Shown: positions 1-9,488 of the stretch, one piece after another
How positions within the stretch are numbered: the stretch's first letter is position 1
How the letters are laid out: each line of letters starts with the position of its first letter
NCBI GenBank assembly: GCA_017473955.1
Contig: JAFUIK010000016.1
Span: 1 to 64,000, forward strand
Reading direction: 5' to 3'
DNA: 64,000 nt
Source: Ruminococcus sp.
Lineage (GTDB): Bacteria > Bacillota > Clostridia > Oscillospirales > Acutalibacteraceae
Position numbers and translations under genes: made by a program
Notes under the pieces: generated by a model
Databases searched by the model: none
What the model was told of the DNA's origin: nothing
Seen by the model: the letters and a program-made list of their open reading frames with translations, nothing else

Positions 1-800
1 AAGAAAATCAAGGCAATTATTGCCAGTATACCGTACGCAATTGCTCCACGGGAATGCTGAAAATGGACCTTGCTTTTAAATCCGGAATTAAGGACATTAA
101 TTTCACTAGCCATCAAAACATTATTCTTGTACTTACCTTTAACTTCTACATCGCAATTCTCATCAAGCTGCAAACCGGACGCAATAACACCATGAACATT
201 AACCGGTATATCCTTGAACTCATTATGACCAAGTGCATCCTTGCCACAATCTACTCGCACCGTAAAACGATGTAAAACATCCTCCATCTTCTGCTTGTAG
301 AAAATTGCATCTATAATTTTTCCAACAAACAACCTCTTATAGCCACTGTCCTCATCAGCCTTGCTGTATCGTGTCAGTTTACCGACAACAGACATCCCAT
401 CTTTCGATGTTAGCACAGCACTATTCACACTGTCATTGTGCTCATTGTTTTCGTGAGTCACAAGCGGGGTTATCGGATTGTCAAACGGAAAAATCTGTGC
501 TTCAGGAGTTACTTCAGGAGTATTAAACGGCTGACCAAATGGCTCGCTGTTGCCAAATTCATCAGATGATGTAAACCCCGTAAAATCATTATTTTCAGTA
601 CCAAACTGTGTAATTTCACCGAAACCTTTATTTGAAAAAGTATCATTAAACACCGGACTGTTGAGCTTCTGTCTTGAATCAAGGGTACTATCAGGCACCA
701 TCTCTGTTGTCAATTCAGCACCACACATCGGGCAAATATTTACATTCAAATCTGTAGTATATGGTTTTCCCATACAAACAGGGCAAAATTTAATCAACAT
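1..800 (-). CDS. zinc-ribbon membrane protein of the tubulin/vWA cluster (partial, runs off left edge)
   Basis: About 266 residues are readable from an ATG at 800; the gene continues beyond base 1. It starts after an AAGGTGAG ribosome binding site and is the last visible gene of the tubulin/vWA operon. Seen: an N-terminal zinc ribbon (C6-x2-C9 and C23-x2-C26), then a Phe/Gly/Asp/Asn-rich low-complexity stretch (roughly residues 40-95, with units such as FSNKGFG, TQFGTE and DEFGNSEPFG), then a folded-looking domain (about 115-245), and a hydrophobic segment beginning just at the window edge, probably a membrane helix. I do not recognise the middle domain. The FG-rich stretch resembles those of both vWA proteins in the cluster. 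The role is inferred only from the operon: an adaptor or membrane-linked partner of the tubulin-like proteins. It does not match a known enzyme. Confidence 0.8.
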   Translation of the reverse strand, partial: MLIKFCPVCMGKPYTTDLNVNICPMCGAELTTEMVPDSTLDSRQKLNSPVFNDTFSNKGFGEITQFGTENNDFTGFTSSDEFGNSEPFGQPFNTPEVTPEAQIFPFDNPITPLVTHENNEHNDSVNSAVLTSKDGMSVVGKLTRYSKADEDSGYKRLFVGKIIDAIFYKQKMEDVLHRFTVRVDCGKDALGHNEFKDIPVNVHGVIASGLQLDENCDVEVKGKYKNNVLMASEINVLNSGFKSKVHFQHSRGAIAYGILAIIALIF

Positions 801-841
801 AGCTACTCACCTTAAATCTATGAGAAAAAGTCATCGTTCGT

Positions 842-2274
842 TTATTTACCAAAACCATCATCACTAAACGCATCGTCAGTAAACGCATCGGAGAACCCGT
901 CATTACTTTCAAAAGCATCGTTAGCAAAAGTGTTGTCAGTAAAGGCGTTATCTGCAAACGAATCGCTACCGAAAGGATCATCAGAAAAAGTATTTTCCGA
1001 GAACCTGTCATCGAAATACTTTTATTAGCTGTAACACCTTTTTCTGTAGCTTCAATTCCCTTGTGTATACCGTCACCGCTTGCTGAACCAATCACACCAT
1101 ACGCATCTGTATTCCAGAAAGCATCATCCAACTTTGCTTTTTCGATATCATAATGAGTGCCGATTGTGACAGCCCACATAACACAGAAAATAAACCTTGC
1201 TATATATTCCGGAATCTGTAGTCCACAAATCAAAACCTCCATTAATACGGAAGCTATTGTGCATAACAGCAGTGATGTTCTGAATATCTTACTTCTGTCG
1301 TTGTTAGATTCATAACTAAGCAGCATTTTCATCCATGACCAAATAAGTCCCATAAATGTTAGAAACGCAACTCTCATCACACCAAACAATGCATTGTTTC
1401 TAATCATAACTCTGTCTGAAAGCAGTGTTCTGGAATAATCGCTCGCGGTAGCTTCCTGTAAGCTTTTTGCAAGAATTGACGTATCGCTACATTCAACAAA
1501 AACACCGCCAGTCTTCTGAGCTAGCTTTCTCATATAATGCTTGCTACAGTTTTCAACACCAATAGTACTGATGCTTATTCCATTTTTAACACATTCTTTT
1601 ACAACCTTAGACATACCCATACTGCTACTCGCACCGTCGCTGACCAGTAATATTTTAGGGCTGGTTCCTGCTCCTGATAAAGTACCGTCGGTTATGTCCT
1701 TAACCACGGTCTTTATACTGTTGATAATATCAGTACCACCATCTGACGCAATCGCCCAGTCTTTTTGTGAGCTATCATATTCGCTCATTGGCTGTACAAG
1801 GTTAGCATCACCTGTAAAAAAGTACACCGCATACGGTATATCTGCTTCTTTCATTACAGCATTTATGGCATCTTTTCTCTGTTGCTCCGACCCCTTCATA
1901 GAACCTGAATTATCAATCATAAATACATAAGAGGTAGGCTCCGGAATATCTTTATCGCCAAGCTCATAAACGAATTCCAGAACTCCTGTCAAAACAAAAA
2001 ACACCGCAAGTATTACACAGGTTATTTTTATGTCAGAAAAGTAGTTGTTCTTGTTACCTTGGTCTACAAAGTCTGCCTTTGAAAGGGACAAAAAGATAAT
2101 TACCAATCCCAGAATAACAAAGAACGCTAAAAAGTATAAAGCTATACCAAGCGGTGAGAACACCTTTTCGGTAAGCAACGGATATAAAAGCTCACCCAGA
2201 AAATAAAATGCCACTCCTACCACCAGTGTAGCTATTATGTGCTTTGTTAGTCCTTTGAAAATATTTTTTTTCAT
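842..2274 (-). CDS. multi-TM von Willebrand factor A protein (vWA-2), frameshifted near its C-terminus
   Basis: The start is the ATG at 2274, 8 nt after AGGGG; a GTG 9 nt upstream overlaps that site and is less likely. Seen: three N-terminal membrane helices (about residues 10-95), a vWA domain with a MIDAS motif (DNSGSM near 120) and later vWA acidic positions, two or three further membrane helices (about 295-370), then a cytoplasmic tail. At a four-T run on the plus strand (1020-1023) the frame breaks. Read as is, translation continues to 790 in an odd Leu/Met/Thr-rich tail. One extra base restores a 50-residue Phe/Asp-rich tail (units DDPFGSD, DNAFTDN, NDAFESN) ending at 842. The span 842-2274 is 1433 nt, one short of a multiple of three. 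The restored stop also leaves room for the next gene's binding site. Probably a membrane-anchored metal-dependent protein-binding partner of the tubulin-like proteins. Confidence 0.8.
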
Positions 2275-2295
2275 TATTAGCACCCCTCAAATCAC

Positions 2296-2325
2296 TTTGG
2301 GGGGCGAAATAATTCGTCCCCCAAA
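2296..2325 (-). other. intercistronic RNA hairpin between tubulin-like gene and vWA-2
   Basis: A 13-bp stem (2296-2308 with 2313-2325, one G-T wobble) and a four-base loop lies in the 64-nt gap between the two genes. On the transcribed strand no U-run follows, so it does not look like an intrinsic terminator. An mRNA processing or stability element is the simplest reading. Confidence 0.65.
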
Positions 2326-2338
2326 AGAAAACTTAATA

Positions 2339-5300
2339 TTACTGTAACAAGTCAGGTCTGTATGCTTTGAAGTACTCAAAAGCACCAGCTAACAGGTTGA
2401 GATTTTCAAATAATGTATCAGCAGTTTTAACCTTTAACGGATAAGAATAATACTTCTTATACAATGATTCTCTTAAGCAGTTTTCGATCATCATATTTCT
2501 TACGCCCTTATCATCGTTAGCAAATAACGGCAGTTGCATAACAGCCATAAGCTCGTCATAAATATGGGCTGTAGAAACAACTACGAGATCAGGAGGTAAA
2601 ATGTTTCTTGTATAAGGATAGTACGCATCCTCGATACCCTTTGAAACTCTTTCGTCCTTGAGAACCTCTGCGAAAGCAGAAATCACACCGTACCATTTAA
2701 GTGGTTCATCAAATGTCGGGTTCTTTCTATCTGTATCATCAAAGAATAAAATAGGCTTATTGAACGCATTGTTACTATACTTAATGCTGTAACCTTTAAA
2801 CTCATCGTAGGAGATGAGTCCACAGCGATAAGCCATCAGGAACATCTTTAATGTGTACTGTAAGTTAGTAAGATTTTCGATATCATGGAAGAAGTTTGAC
2901 TTCTCGAAGAATTCATAATTATCATGGACAACCCTTGCCATCTTCATATCGTATCTTACCACTCTGTAAACATTCTTGATTGAGTAATCATCCTGAGGAT
3001 TTACAGCCTGACGTGCAATAAGAGGTTCGTTATTAATATTCTTACTGATATCAATAATCTTATAGTCGGCACGGTGATTCTCAGTTTCAAGTGCCTTCAG
3101 TGCATCAATCCATGTTGCTGGAGCACCATCGGTGTACTTTCTCATGTCGATAAGCTTGCTTTTGAGTTTTTCAAGGAAAGCATCAGACTTATCAGTGAGA
3201 ATAACCATAACATACTTGCCATCCTGATTAAGATATATGTATCCGTTTTCTATACCATAATCAACATCTTTTCTGATTTCTTCGTACTTAATCTTGTCCT
3301 CATTCTTAACGTCACCATTCTTATCAACAGCACGCTCATAGTCCTGAATAACCATCATTGGCTTATCACGTTCGTTAACAAAGTAGTTTTCTGTATCCAT
3401 ACCGAAAATCTCAGGGAGATTATCCTGCCATCTCTCAGTCACCTCATCAAGATGTCTGCCCGCACAGGATACAATCTTTGCTGACTTAAAATATTCTGCA
3501 GCAAAGTCTTTCATATCTCTCACAAGAGGAAGTGCAATAGGTGCAATTCTTGAGGCAAGTGTGATAGATGTCTTGCGATCGCACACATCGCCACCAACTA
3601 CTGAACAAGAATACTTATTACCGTATTTTGCCTGAAGTTCGCTTATGATATACTGGTTAAGATTTGGTGTCTCTGCAAGCAGGATAACTGATACGTGGTC
3701 AGATAAATTAGCCAAGTCGCTCGGATTGATATCAAGTGTTACCATACCGGCACCAGAGAGAGCCTCCACCATATTTTTTGCAGCTGTTCTGAGTGCATTG
3801 CTCTTCAACGCTTCATCTTCCCAGATTCTGTTAACATCGTCAATTGTGATTCTGTCAGTCTTATTAACACCGCTAAGAATTGAATTAGAATCGCCGTAGA
3901 TTACAACCATAAACTTTTCAAGCATGCTGTTAACAAGTGGATTGATTACAACACCGAACAGTCTTCTGAGTTCATCTGCCAACGCAGCAGGCTCATTGAT
4001 GTAATTCTTCCACTTTTCTCTGGAATCTTGATTAAACAAGCTGTTTGCAAAGCTCATTGCAACCTGCTTAACCTTTTGGTCATCGATATATCCATCGAAC
4101 ATTTTCTTAAACAGGCTGTTCTTTGTAAGAGCAGAGTCTAAATCAAACGCATTGAGTGAATATACATTTGTGTTACCCTTTCTCTCAAGAGTAGATTCAG
4201 CAAATGTTGTAGCATCTGTGTTAAGGATATCCTTGATTGTATCAATAATTGGTACATAGATATCAAATGTTTCGTTATTGAAATCGTTGAGCTTCTGAAC
4301 AATCTTATCAATGATAATACCTATATAATGATTGAAGAAACAATATTCAAAGTAAGCATTTGAATAGCTGTTACAATGGTTAACGAAAGTCTGCATTTCA
4401 TCATCGTGCGGACTTCTGTCTCTGTCCATTATCTCCTTAGCTTTCAGCATATTCTTATGAGCTGCATCACAAGCTAACTTTTTATCATTAATAATCAAAG
4501 CAAGATTATTTCTAATTTCCTCGAGTCTATTGATAATACCTTTTGCGTTATCATTTCCCTTAAGAACAACAATGCCACCAAATGGACCATACTGAAGCAT
4601 AAAGTTCTTATCTGCTAAAGTCTGAGCCTTGAGTGTATCAACAAAGCTCTGAATCATCGAATCAGGAATCTGTAAAGCCTTTAAAGTAGTGTCCACCTTG
4701 CTCTTTGCAGCGGCAACTGTGTTTTCTGTACCTACAACACTACCTGCCCACTCAAAGCCTCGTCTTTGAGGATAGCTATCGTCGTTAACCGAAATCATAA
4801 ACTTGCTGTCATCTATACCAAGTTTTGTACACATAACGCTGAAGATACGATCAGCACTTTCCAGATGGCATTTGGAAGCTAAACTCAGAATCATTGCATC
4901 GTTGAATTTAAAAGCTCTTTGCCAAACAGCGTAAACCTGATTAAATGCCTCATTTGCACAATATGCTACCATCTCGTTTCTAGGGAAGTAAATCTCCCTG
5001 AAACCAAATGATGAATAGTTGTAGTTCATAAATGCAGGGAAGGTTGTGTGCTCATTACCGCAAGGGTCCTGTAGTTCGCCTGATGGAGCACCGACCTTTG
5101 CTGCTAACCAAGTAGAAATCTGAGAATTCAAATTACACAAGTTACTGAGCACTGACTGTGTTGTCGAAGTAACCTGACCATCTTTCTTTTTCTCAACAAC
5201 ACCAGGTCTAAACATACTCATGATGCTGGCTGCTGTTGACTTAACTATCTCCTGACACTGGTCATTTTGAGGAGTAGTTGTAATAATGAATACCTTGTTT

Positions 5301-6154
5301 TTATCAAATATTGAGTTACCTGATGAACGAACAGTATTACCAGGAAGTGCAATAGAATAAACAGGCTTATCCTGACCCTGTTTTCCGATATTCATAAAAT
5401 AGTCAAGTTCTTTTAATGCAGCATAACCGTTTCTGCGAACGTTAGACCATGTTTCAGCATTACCGCCTACCTCTGGGATACTCTGCTGTACGTCAGGTGT
5501 ATAGAAGATACCAAAATAATCGTAAGAGAGCTTTTCTCTGTTGAATTTCTCATCGAGAAGAATTCTGATCATATAGCCGATATCAATGAATGTACCGCTA
5601 CCTGTACCACCGGAAATGCCTGCAACCAATACAACGTTAACAGCTCCATCACCTGTGCCTTTGAGCTCGTTGATAATACTATTGATTGTGGATTCCAGTG
5701 CAAGATACTTACTGGTACCACAAAGCATAACTCTACCTACTGCACGTCTTGCTTTTGCACCATCACCAGCAATCTTCTCTCTAGGCACATCTTCACTGAT
5801 CCAGCTCTTTACAACCTGTGGTCTTTGAATCAGTAACTGTTGTGACTCTTCGCTGTAAATAGGAAAAACTTCATTGGCAATCAAATTGCCACCTTCGTTG
5901 ATGTTGAATTTTCTCAGACTATCATCATCAGTATCAATTGCCAAGAACTTAACTCTATTAGTCTGCTCGTATTCTCTTTTATAAACGCCCTTAATCTCAT
6001 TTATAGAGTTACAACCTAATCCGCCGATACCGACAAAAAGAACCTTTGAGCTGTCATTAATTTTCGACTTAACGACTCTCTTTACAAAGCTACCGCCTCC
6101 TGTAACAGAAAGCTCCTGCAACTTCGCTTTAACAAAATTTACATCTGCTGCCAT
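2339..6154 (-). CDS. large tubulin-like (Tubulin_2 type) GTPase, intact nucleotide loops
   Basis: 1271 residues. The ATG at 6154 follows AGAGAGG. The N-terminal 200 residues show the FtsZ/tubulin nucleotide-binding layout: a beta strand and glycine loop (VLFVGIGGLG, 38-47), an acidic strand end (AIDTDDDS, 72-79), a T3-like glycine loop (GDGAKARRAVG, 130-140), and the tubulin signature loop GGTGSG (182-187) followed by a long helix. A second conserved block with NYNYSSFGFREIY follows near residue 380. The rest is a very long alpha/beta and helical extension of unknown fold. No signal peptide or membrane helix is visible, so it is cytoplasmic. The family is known as tubulin-like proteins of about 1000 residues often encoded near vWA genes; no catalytic T7 aspartate could be placed. 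Its neighbour at 6195-9467 is a diverged paralogue. Inferred role: GTP-driven filament or scaffold working with membrane vWA proteins. Confidence 0.85.
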   Translation of the reverse strand: MAADVNFVKAKLQELSVTGGGSFVKRVVKSKINDSSKVLFVGIGGLGCNSINEIKGVYKREYEQTNRVKFLAIDTDDDSLRKFNINEGGNLIANEVFPIYSEESQQLLIQRPQVVKSWISEDVPREKIAGDGAKARRAVGRVMLCGTSKYLALESTINSIINELKGTGDGAVNVVLVAGISGGTGSGTFIDIGYMIRILLDEKFNREKLSYDYFGIFYTPDVQQSIPEVGGNAETWSNVRRNGYAALKELDYFMNIGKQGQDKPVYSIALPGNTVRSSGNSIFDKNKVFIITTTPQNDQCQEIVKSTAASIMSMFRPGVVEKKKDGQVTSTTQSVLSNLCNLNSQISTWLAAKVGAPSGELQDPCGNEHTTFPAFMNYNYSSFGFREIYFPRNEMVAYCANEAFNQVYAVWQRAFKFNDAMILSLASKCHLESADRIFSVMCTKLGIDDSKFMISVNDDSYPQRRGFEWAGSVVGTENTVAAAKSKVDTTLKALQIPDSMIQSFVDTLKAQTLADKNFMLQYGPFGGIVVLKGNDNAKGIINRLEEIRNNLALIINDKKLACDAAHKNMLKAKEIMDRDRSPHDDEMQTFVNHCNSYSNAYFEYCFFNHYIGIIIDKIVQKLNDFNNETFDIYVPIIDTIKDILNTDATTFAESTLERKGNTNVYSLNAFDLDSALTKNSLFKKMFDGYIDDQKVKQVAMSFANSLFNQDSREKWKNYINEPAALADELRRLFGVVINPLVNSMLEKFMVVIYGDSNSILSGVNKTDRITIDDVNRIWEDEALKSNALRTAAKNMVEALSGAGMVTLDINPSDLANLSDHVSVILLAETPNLNQYIISELQAKYGNKYSCSVVGGDVCDRKTSITLASRIAPIALPLVRDMKDFAAEYFKSAKIVSCAGRHLDEVTERWQDNLPEIFGMDTENYFVNERDKPMMVIQDYERAVDKNGDVKNEDKIKYEEIRKDVDYGIENGYIYLNQDGKYVMVILTDKSDAFLEKLKSKLIDMRKYTDGAPATWIDALKALETENHRADYKIIDISKNINNEPLIARQAVNPQDDYSIKNVYRVVRYDMKMARVVHDNYEFFEKSNFFHDIENLTNLQYTLKMFLMAYRCGLISYDEFKGYSIKYSNNAFNKPILFFDDTDRKNPTFDEPLKWYGVISAFAEVLKDERVSKGIEDAYYPYTRNILPPDLVVVSTAHIYDELMAVMQLPLFANDDKGVRNMMIENCLRESLYKKYYSYPLKVKTADTLFENLNLLAGAFEYFKAYRPDLLQ

Positions 6155-6194
6155 AATTATTACCTCTCTTTATTAATAAAAATTACCTTATAAA

Positions 6195-9100
6195 TTAATC
6201 ACAGAAAATCTGTGTACTTTCAAAAAACTTTCTGTTCTCAGCCACCGTCTTAGCCATTCTCATATTGTATCTGACAATTCTGTAAATGTTCAAAACAAAA
6301 CTGTCATATGCAGGGAATACGCTCTGACGTGCTGTCAGCGGTCCATTATTGAGACTTTCATCAAGATAAACCAATTTATAGTAATCACAGTTGTCCTCTT
6401 TACAAACAGCTTTTAGTACATCAAACCAATTGGTATCAGGCTGGTCTGTATGATTTCTCATATTAACAATCTTGTCCTTTAGCTTTTTAACAAAAGCATT
6501 TGACTTATCGGTAAGAACAACCATAACAAAACGATTATCATTATCAAGATATATGTATCCGTGCTTTAAGCCGTAATCAACATCTCTTTTAATTTCTTCA
6601 TACCTGATTTTGTCTACATTTTTTACATTTCCATTCTTATCAACAACACGATCATAGTCCTGAATAGTCATCATTGGCATTCCACGTGTTTCAACAAAGT
6701 ACTCCTCAGTATCCAAACCGAAGATCTCAGGAAGATTATCCTGCCATCTCTCAGTCACTTCGTCAAGATGACAACCTGCAAAGACCGACATACTCTTCTC
6801 TGACCTGAAATATTCAGCAGCGTAATCTCTCATACCTTTTACATGCGGTAATGCTATTGGACCAATTCTTGATATAAGTGTGATAGATGTCTTGTGGTCG
6901 CATACATCTCCACCAACAACAGAATAAGAAAAATGATGACCATATCTTGCTAATAATTCGTCTATGATAAACTGATTCAGATTTGGTGTCTCTGCAAGCA
7001 GAATAACTGATATATGGTCAGACAAATTAGCCAAGTCGAACGCACAAAGTTTAAGTGCCACCATACTGCTATATGAAAGTGAGTCTACAATATTTCTGGC
7101 CGCAGTTCTCAGGGCATTGATTCTCAGGTCATCATTTTCCCAGATTCTGTTTACATCATCAAATGTAATTCTGTCAACCGCTTCGACGCAGTTAATGATA
7201 GCATTACGATCGCCGTAGATTACAACCATAAACTTCTCAAGCATACCGTTAACAATCGGATAAATTATATCGCCAAAGAGTCTTCTGATTTCATCTGCTA
7301 ACGCTACAGGATCAAAAGTGTAATTTCTCCACTTTTCTCTGGAATCCTGATTAGACAAGCTACTTGCAAAGCTCATTGCAACCTGCTTAACCTTCTGGTC
7401 ATCAATATATCCGTCAAATATATCCTTAAACAGGTTGTTTCTTGATAGTGCATCATCTAAATCAAAGGCATTGAACGAATATGCATTCGCACTATATCTT
7501 CGCTCAAGAGTAAACCTAGAAAACCTTTCGGAGTCTTCGTTAAGAATTCCTCTGATTGTATTAACAATTGGCACGTATATATCGAATGTTTCATTACTGA
7601 AATCATTCAACTTGTAAATAATCTTACCAAGAATAACTGGCATATAATGGTTAAAGAAGCCGTATTCAAAATACGCATTCGAATAATTATTACAATGACA
7701 AACATAAGTATGTATTTCGTCATCATGGGGAGCTCTGTTCCTATCCATTATATCCTTAGCTTTCATCATGCTCTTATAAGCTGCATCACAAGCTATTCTC
7801 TTATCATTGATAATCAAAGGAAGATTACTTCTGAACTCCTCAAGTCTTTCGATGATACCTTTTGCCCTATCACTACCTTTAAGTAGAACCAGACCGCCAA
7901 ATGGACCATACTGAAGCATAAAGTTCTTATCATCTAAAGTCTGAGCCTTGAGTGTATCAACAAAGCTCTGAATCATCGAATCAGGAATCTGTAAAGCCTT
8001 TAAAACAGCGTCCACCTTACTCTTTGCCGCAGCAACTGTGGTTTCTGAACCTACAACACTGCCCATCCACGGAAAACCTCTTCTGATAGGATAACTGTCC
8101 TCATCAGCTTTAATCATAAACTTCTCATCATCTACACCAAGTCTAGAACATATATCCTCGAAAAGATGATCAAGATTATCCAAGTGACATTTTGATGCTA
8201 CGCTCAAAATCATATGGTCATTGAATTCAAAAGCCCTTTGCCATATATGGCAAACCTGTTCAAACGCTTTGTTAGCACAATAAGCAACCATCTCGTTTCT
8301 CGGAAAGTAAATCTCCCTGAAACCAAATGACGAGTAGTTGTAATTCATAAAAGCAGGGAACGTTGTATACTTGTTTCCGCAAGGATCAAAATCCTCCCAA
8401 GCTGGAGCGCCAACTCTTGTTATCAACCAAGTTGAAATCTGTGAATTCAAACTGAACAAATCACTAAGTACTGACTGTGTGATTGGAGTATCTTGACCAT
8501 TTCCTGTTCTAGCAACGCCCGGTCTGAACATATTCAAAATTCCGGCTGCTGTTGACTTAACTATCTCTTGACACTCATAACTTCGTTCAGTAGCAGAGAT
8601 AATAAACACCTTGTTTACATCAAATAACGAATTACATGACGAGCGAACAATATTACCTGGAAGTGAAATAGAATAAACAGGCTTATTCTGACCCTGTTTT
8701 CCGATATTCATAAAGTAGTCAAGCTCTTTTAATGCGGCGTAACCATTTCTGCATAAATTATTCCAAGTGCAAAGGTCTCCTCCAACAGCAGGAATATTCC
8801 TCTGTACATCAGGTGTATAGAAAACACCGTAATAATCACAAGAAAGTCCTTCTATAGCAGCTTTTTCATCAAGAAGAATTCTGATCATATAGCCGATATC
8901 TATGAACATGCCACCACCGGTATTACCAGAAAGACCTGAAACCAATACAACATCAACGTGTCCATCACCTATGTGCTGGAGCTCATTTATAATATTGTGG
9001 ATTTTTGTTTCCAACTCAAGATACCTGTTGGTACCGCAAAGCAAAGCTCTGCCATAAACTCGTCTGGGGCTATAGTAAGGACATAGTCTTTCTCTCGGCA

Positions 9101-9467
9101 CATCTTCGCTTATCCAACTCTTTACAACCGGTGGCCTTTGTATCAGCAACGACTGTGACTCTTCGCTAAAAACAGAAAACACTTCGTTGGCAATTAAATA
9201 TCCGCCGTTGTGAATATTAAACCTACTCAGACTATCATCATCAGTATCAATCGCTAAAAACTTAATCCTGTTAGTATGCTCATACTCTTTATCGTAAATT
9301 CCTTTAAGCTCATTAATAGTGTTACAGCCTAATCCACCGATACCGACAAAAAGAACATTAGAGCCATCGCTGATTTTTTGCTTAACCATTCGGTTTACAA
9401 AGCTACCGCCTTTTACAGCAGACAGCTCATCTAATTCTGTTTTTGTAAAAAAATTATTAGTAAACAT
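6195..9467 (-). CDS. tubulin-like paralogue with degenerate nucleotide loops (candidate pseudo-GTPase)
   Basis: About 1090 residues. I chose the ATG at 9467, which has GGTGG just upstream; two GTG codons up to 9479 are alternatives. It aligns end to end with the protein at 2339-6154 but stops about 180 residues earlier. The first glycine loop is kept (GIGGLG, 42-47). The T3-like loop GDGAKA is replaced by a sequence reading PYYSPR (about 130-135), and the signature GGTGSGT reads GNTGGGM (about 181-187). The first Gly-to-Asn and last Thr-to-Met changes lie where tubulins contact the phosphates. The reading frame is intact and the middle blocks are well conserved, so the gene appears selected, not decaying. 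Inferred: a regulatory or structural subunit that pairs with the intact paralogue. Confidence 0.83.
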   Translation of the reverse strand: MFTNNFFTKTELDELSAVKGGSFVNRMVKQKISDGSNVLFVGIGGLGCNTINELKGIYDKEYEHTNRIKFLAIDTDDDSLSRFNIHNGGYLIANEVFSVFSEESQSLLIQRPPVVKSWISEDVPRERLCPYYSPRRVYGRALLCGTNRYLELETKIHNIINELQHIGDGHVDVVLVSGLSGNTGGGMFIDIGYMIRILLDEKAAIEGLSCDYYGVFYTPDVQRNIPAVGGDLCTWNNLCRNGYAALKELDYFMNIGKQGQNKPVYSISLPGNIVRSSCNSLFDVNKVFIISATERSYECQEIVKSTAAGILNMFRPGVARTGNGQDTPITQSVLSDLFSLNSQISTWLITRVGAPAWEDFDPCGNKYTTFPAFMNYNYSSFGFREIYFPRNEMVAYCANKAFEQVCHIWQRAFEFNDHMILSVASKCHLDNLDHLFEDICSRLGVDDEKFMIKADEDSYPIRRGFPWMGSVVGSETTVAAAKSKVDAVLKALQIPDSMIQSFVDTLKAQTLDDKNFMLQYGPFGGLVLLKGSDRAKGIIERLEEFRSNLPLIINDKRIACDAAYKSMMKAKDIMDRNRAPHDDEIHTYVCHCNNYSNAYFEYGFFNHYMPVILGKIIYKLNDFSNETFDIYVPIVNTIRGILNEDSERFSRFTLERRYSANAYSFNAFDLDDALSRNNLFKDIFDGYIDDQKVKQVAMSFASSLSNQDSREKWRNYTFDPVALADEIRRLFGDIIYPIVNGMLEKFMVVIYGDRNAIINCVEAVDRITFDDVNRIWENDDLRINALRTAARNIVDSLSYSSMVALKLCAFDLANLSDHISVILLAETPNLNQFIIDELLARYGHHFSYSVVGGDVCDHKTSITLISRIGPIALPHVKGMRDYAAEYFRSEKSMSVFAGCHLDEVTERWQDNLPEIFGLDTEEYFVETRGMPMMTIQDYDRVVDKNGNVKNVDKIRYEEIKRDVDYGLKHGYIYLDNDNRFVMVVLTDKSNAFVKKLKDKIVNMRNHTDQPDTNWFDVLKAVCKEDNCDYYKLVYLDESLNNGPLTARQSVFPAYDSFVLNIYRIVRYNMRMAKTVAENRKFFESTQIFCD

Positions 9468-9488
9468 CAACGCCACCACTAATAAATA

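Noticed and set aside
1015..1030. Programmed -1 frameshifting in vWA-2
   Set aside because: The site reads AAT AAA AGT, not an X-XXY-YYZ slippery heptamer, and no downstream pseudoknot was evident. Mutation or sequencing error is more likely.
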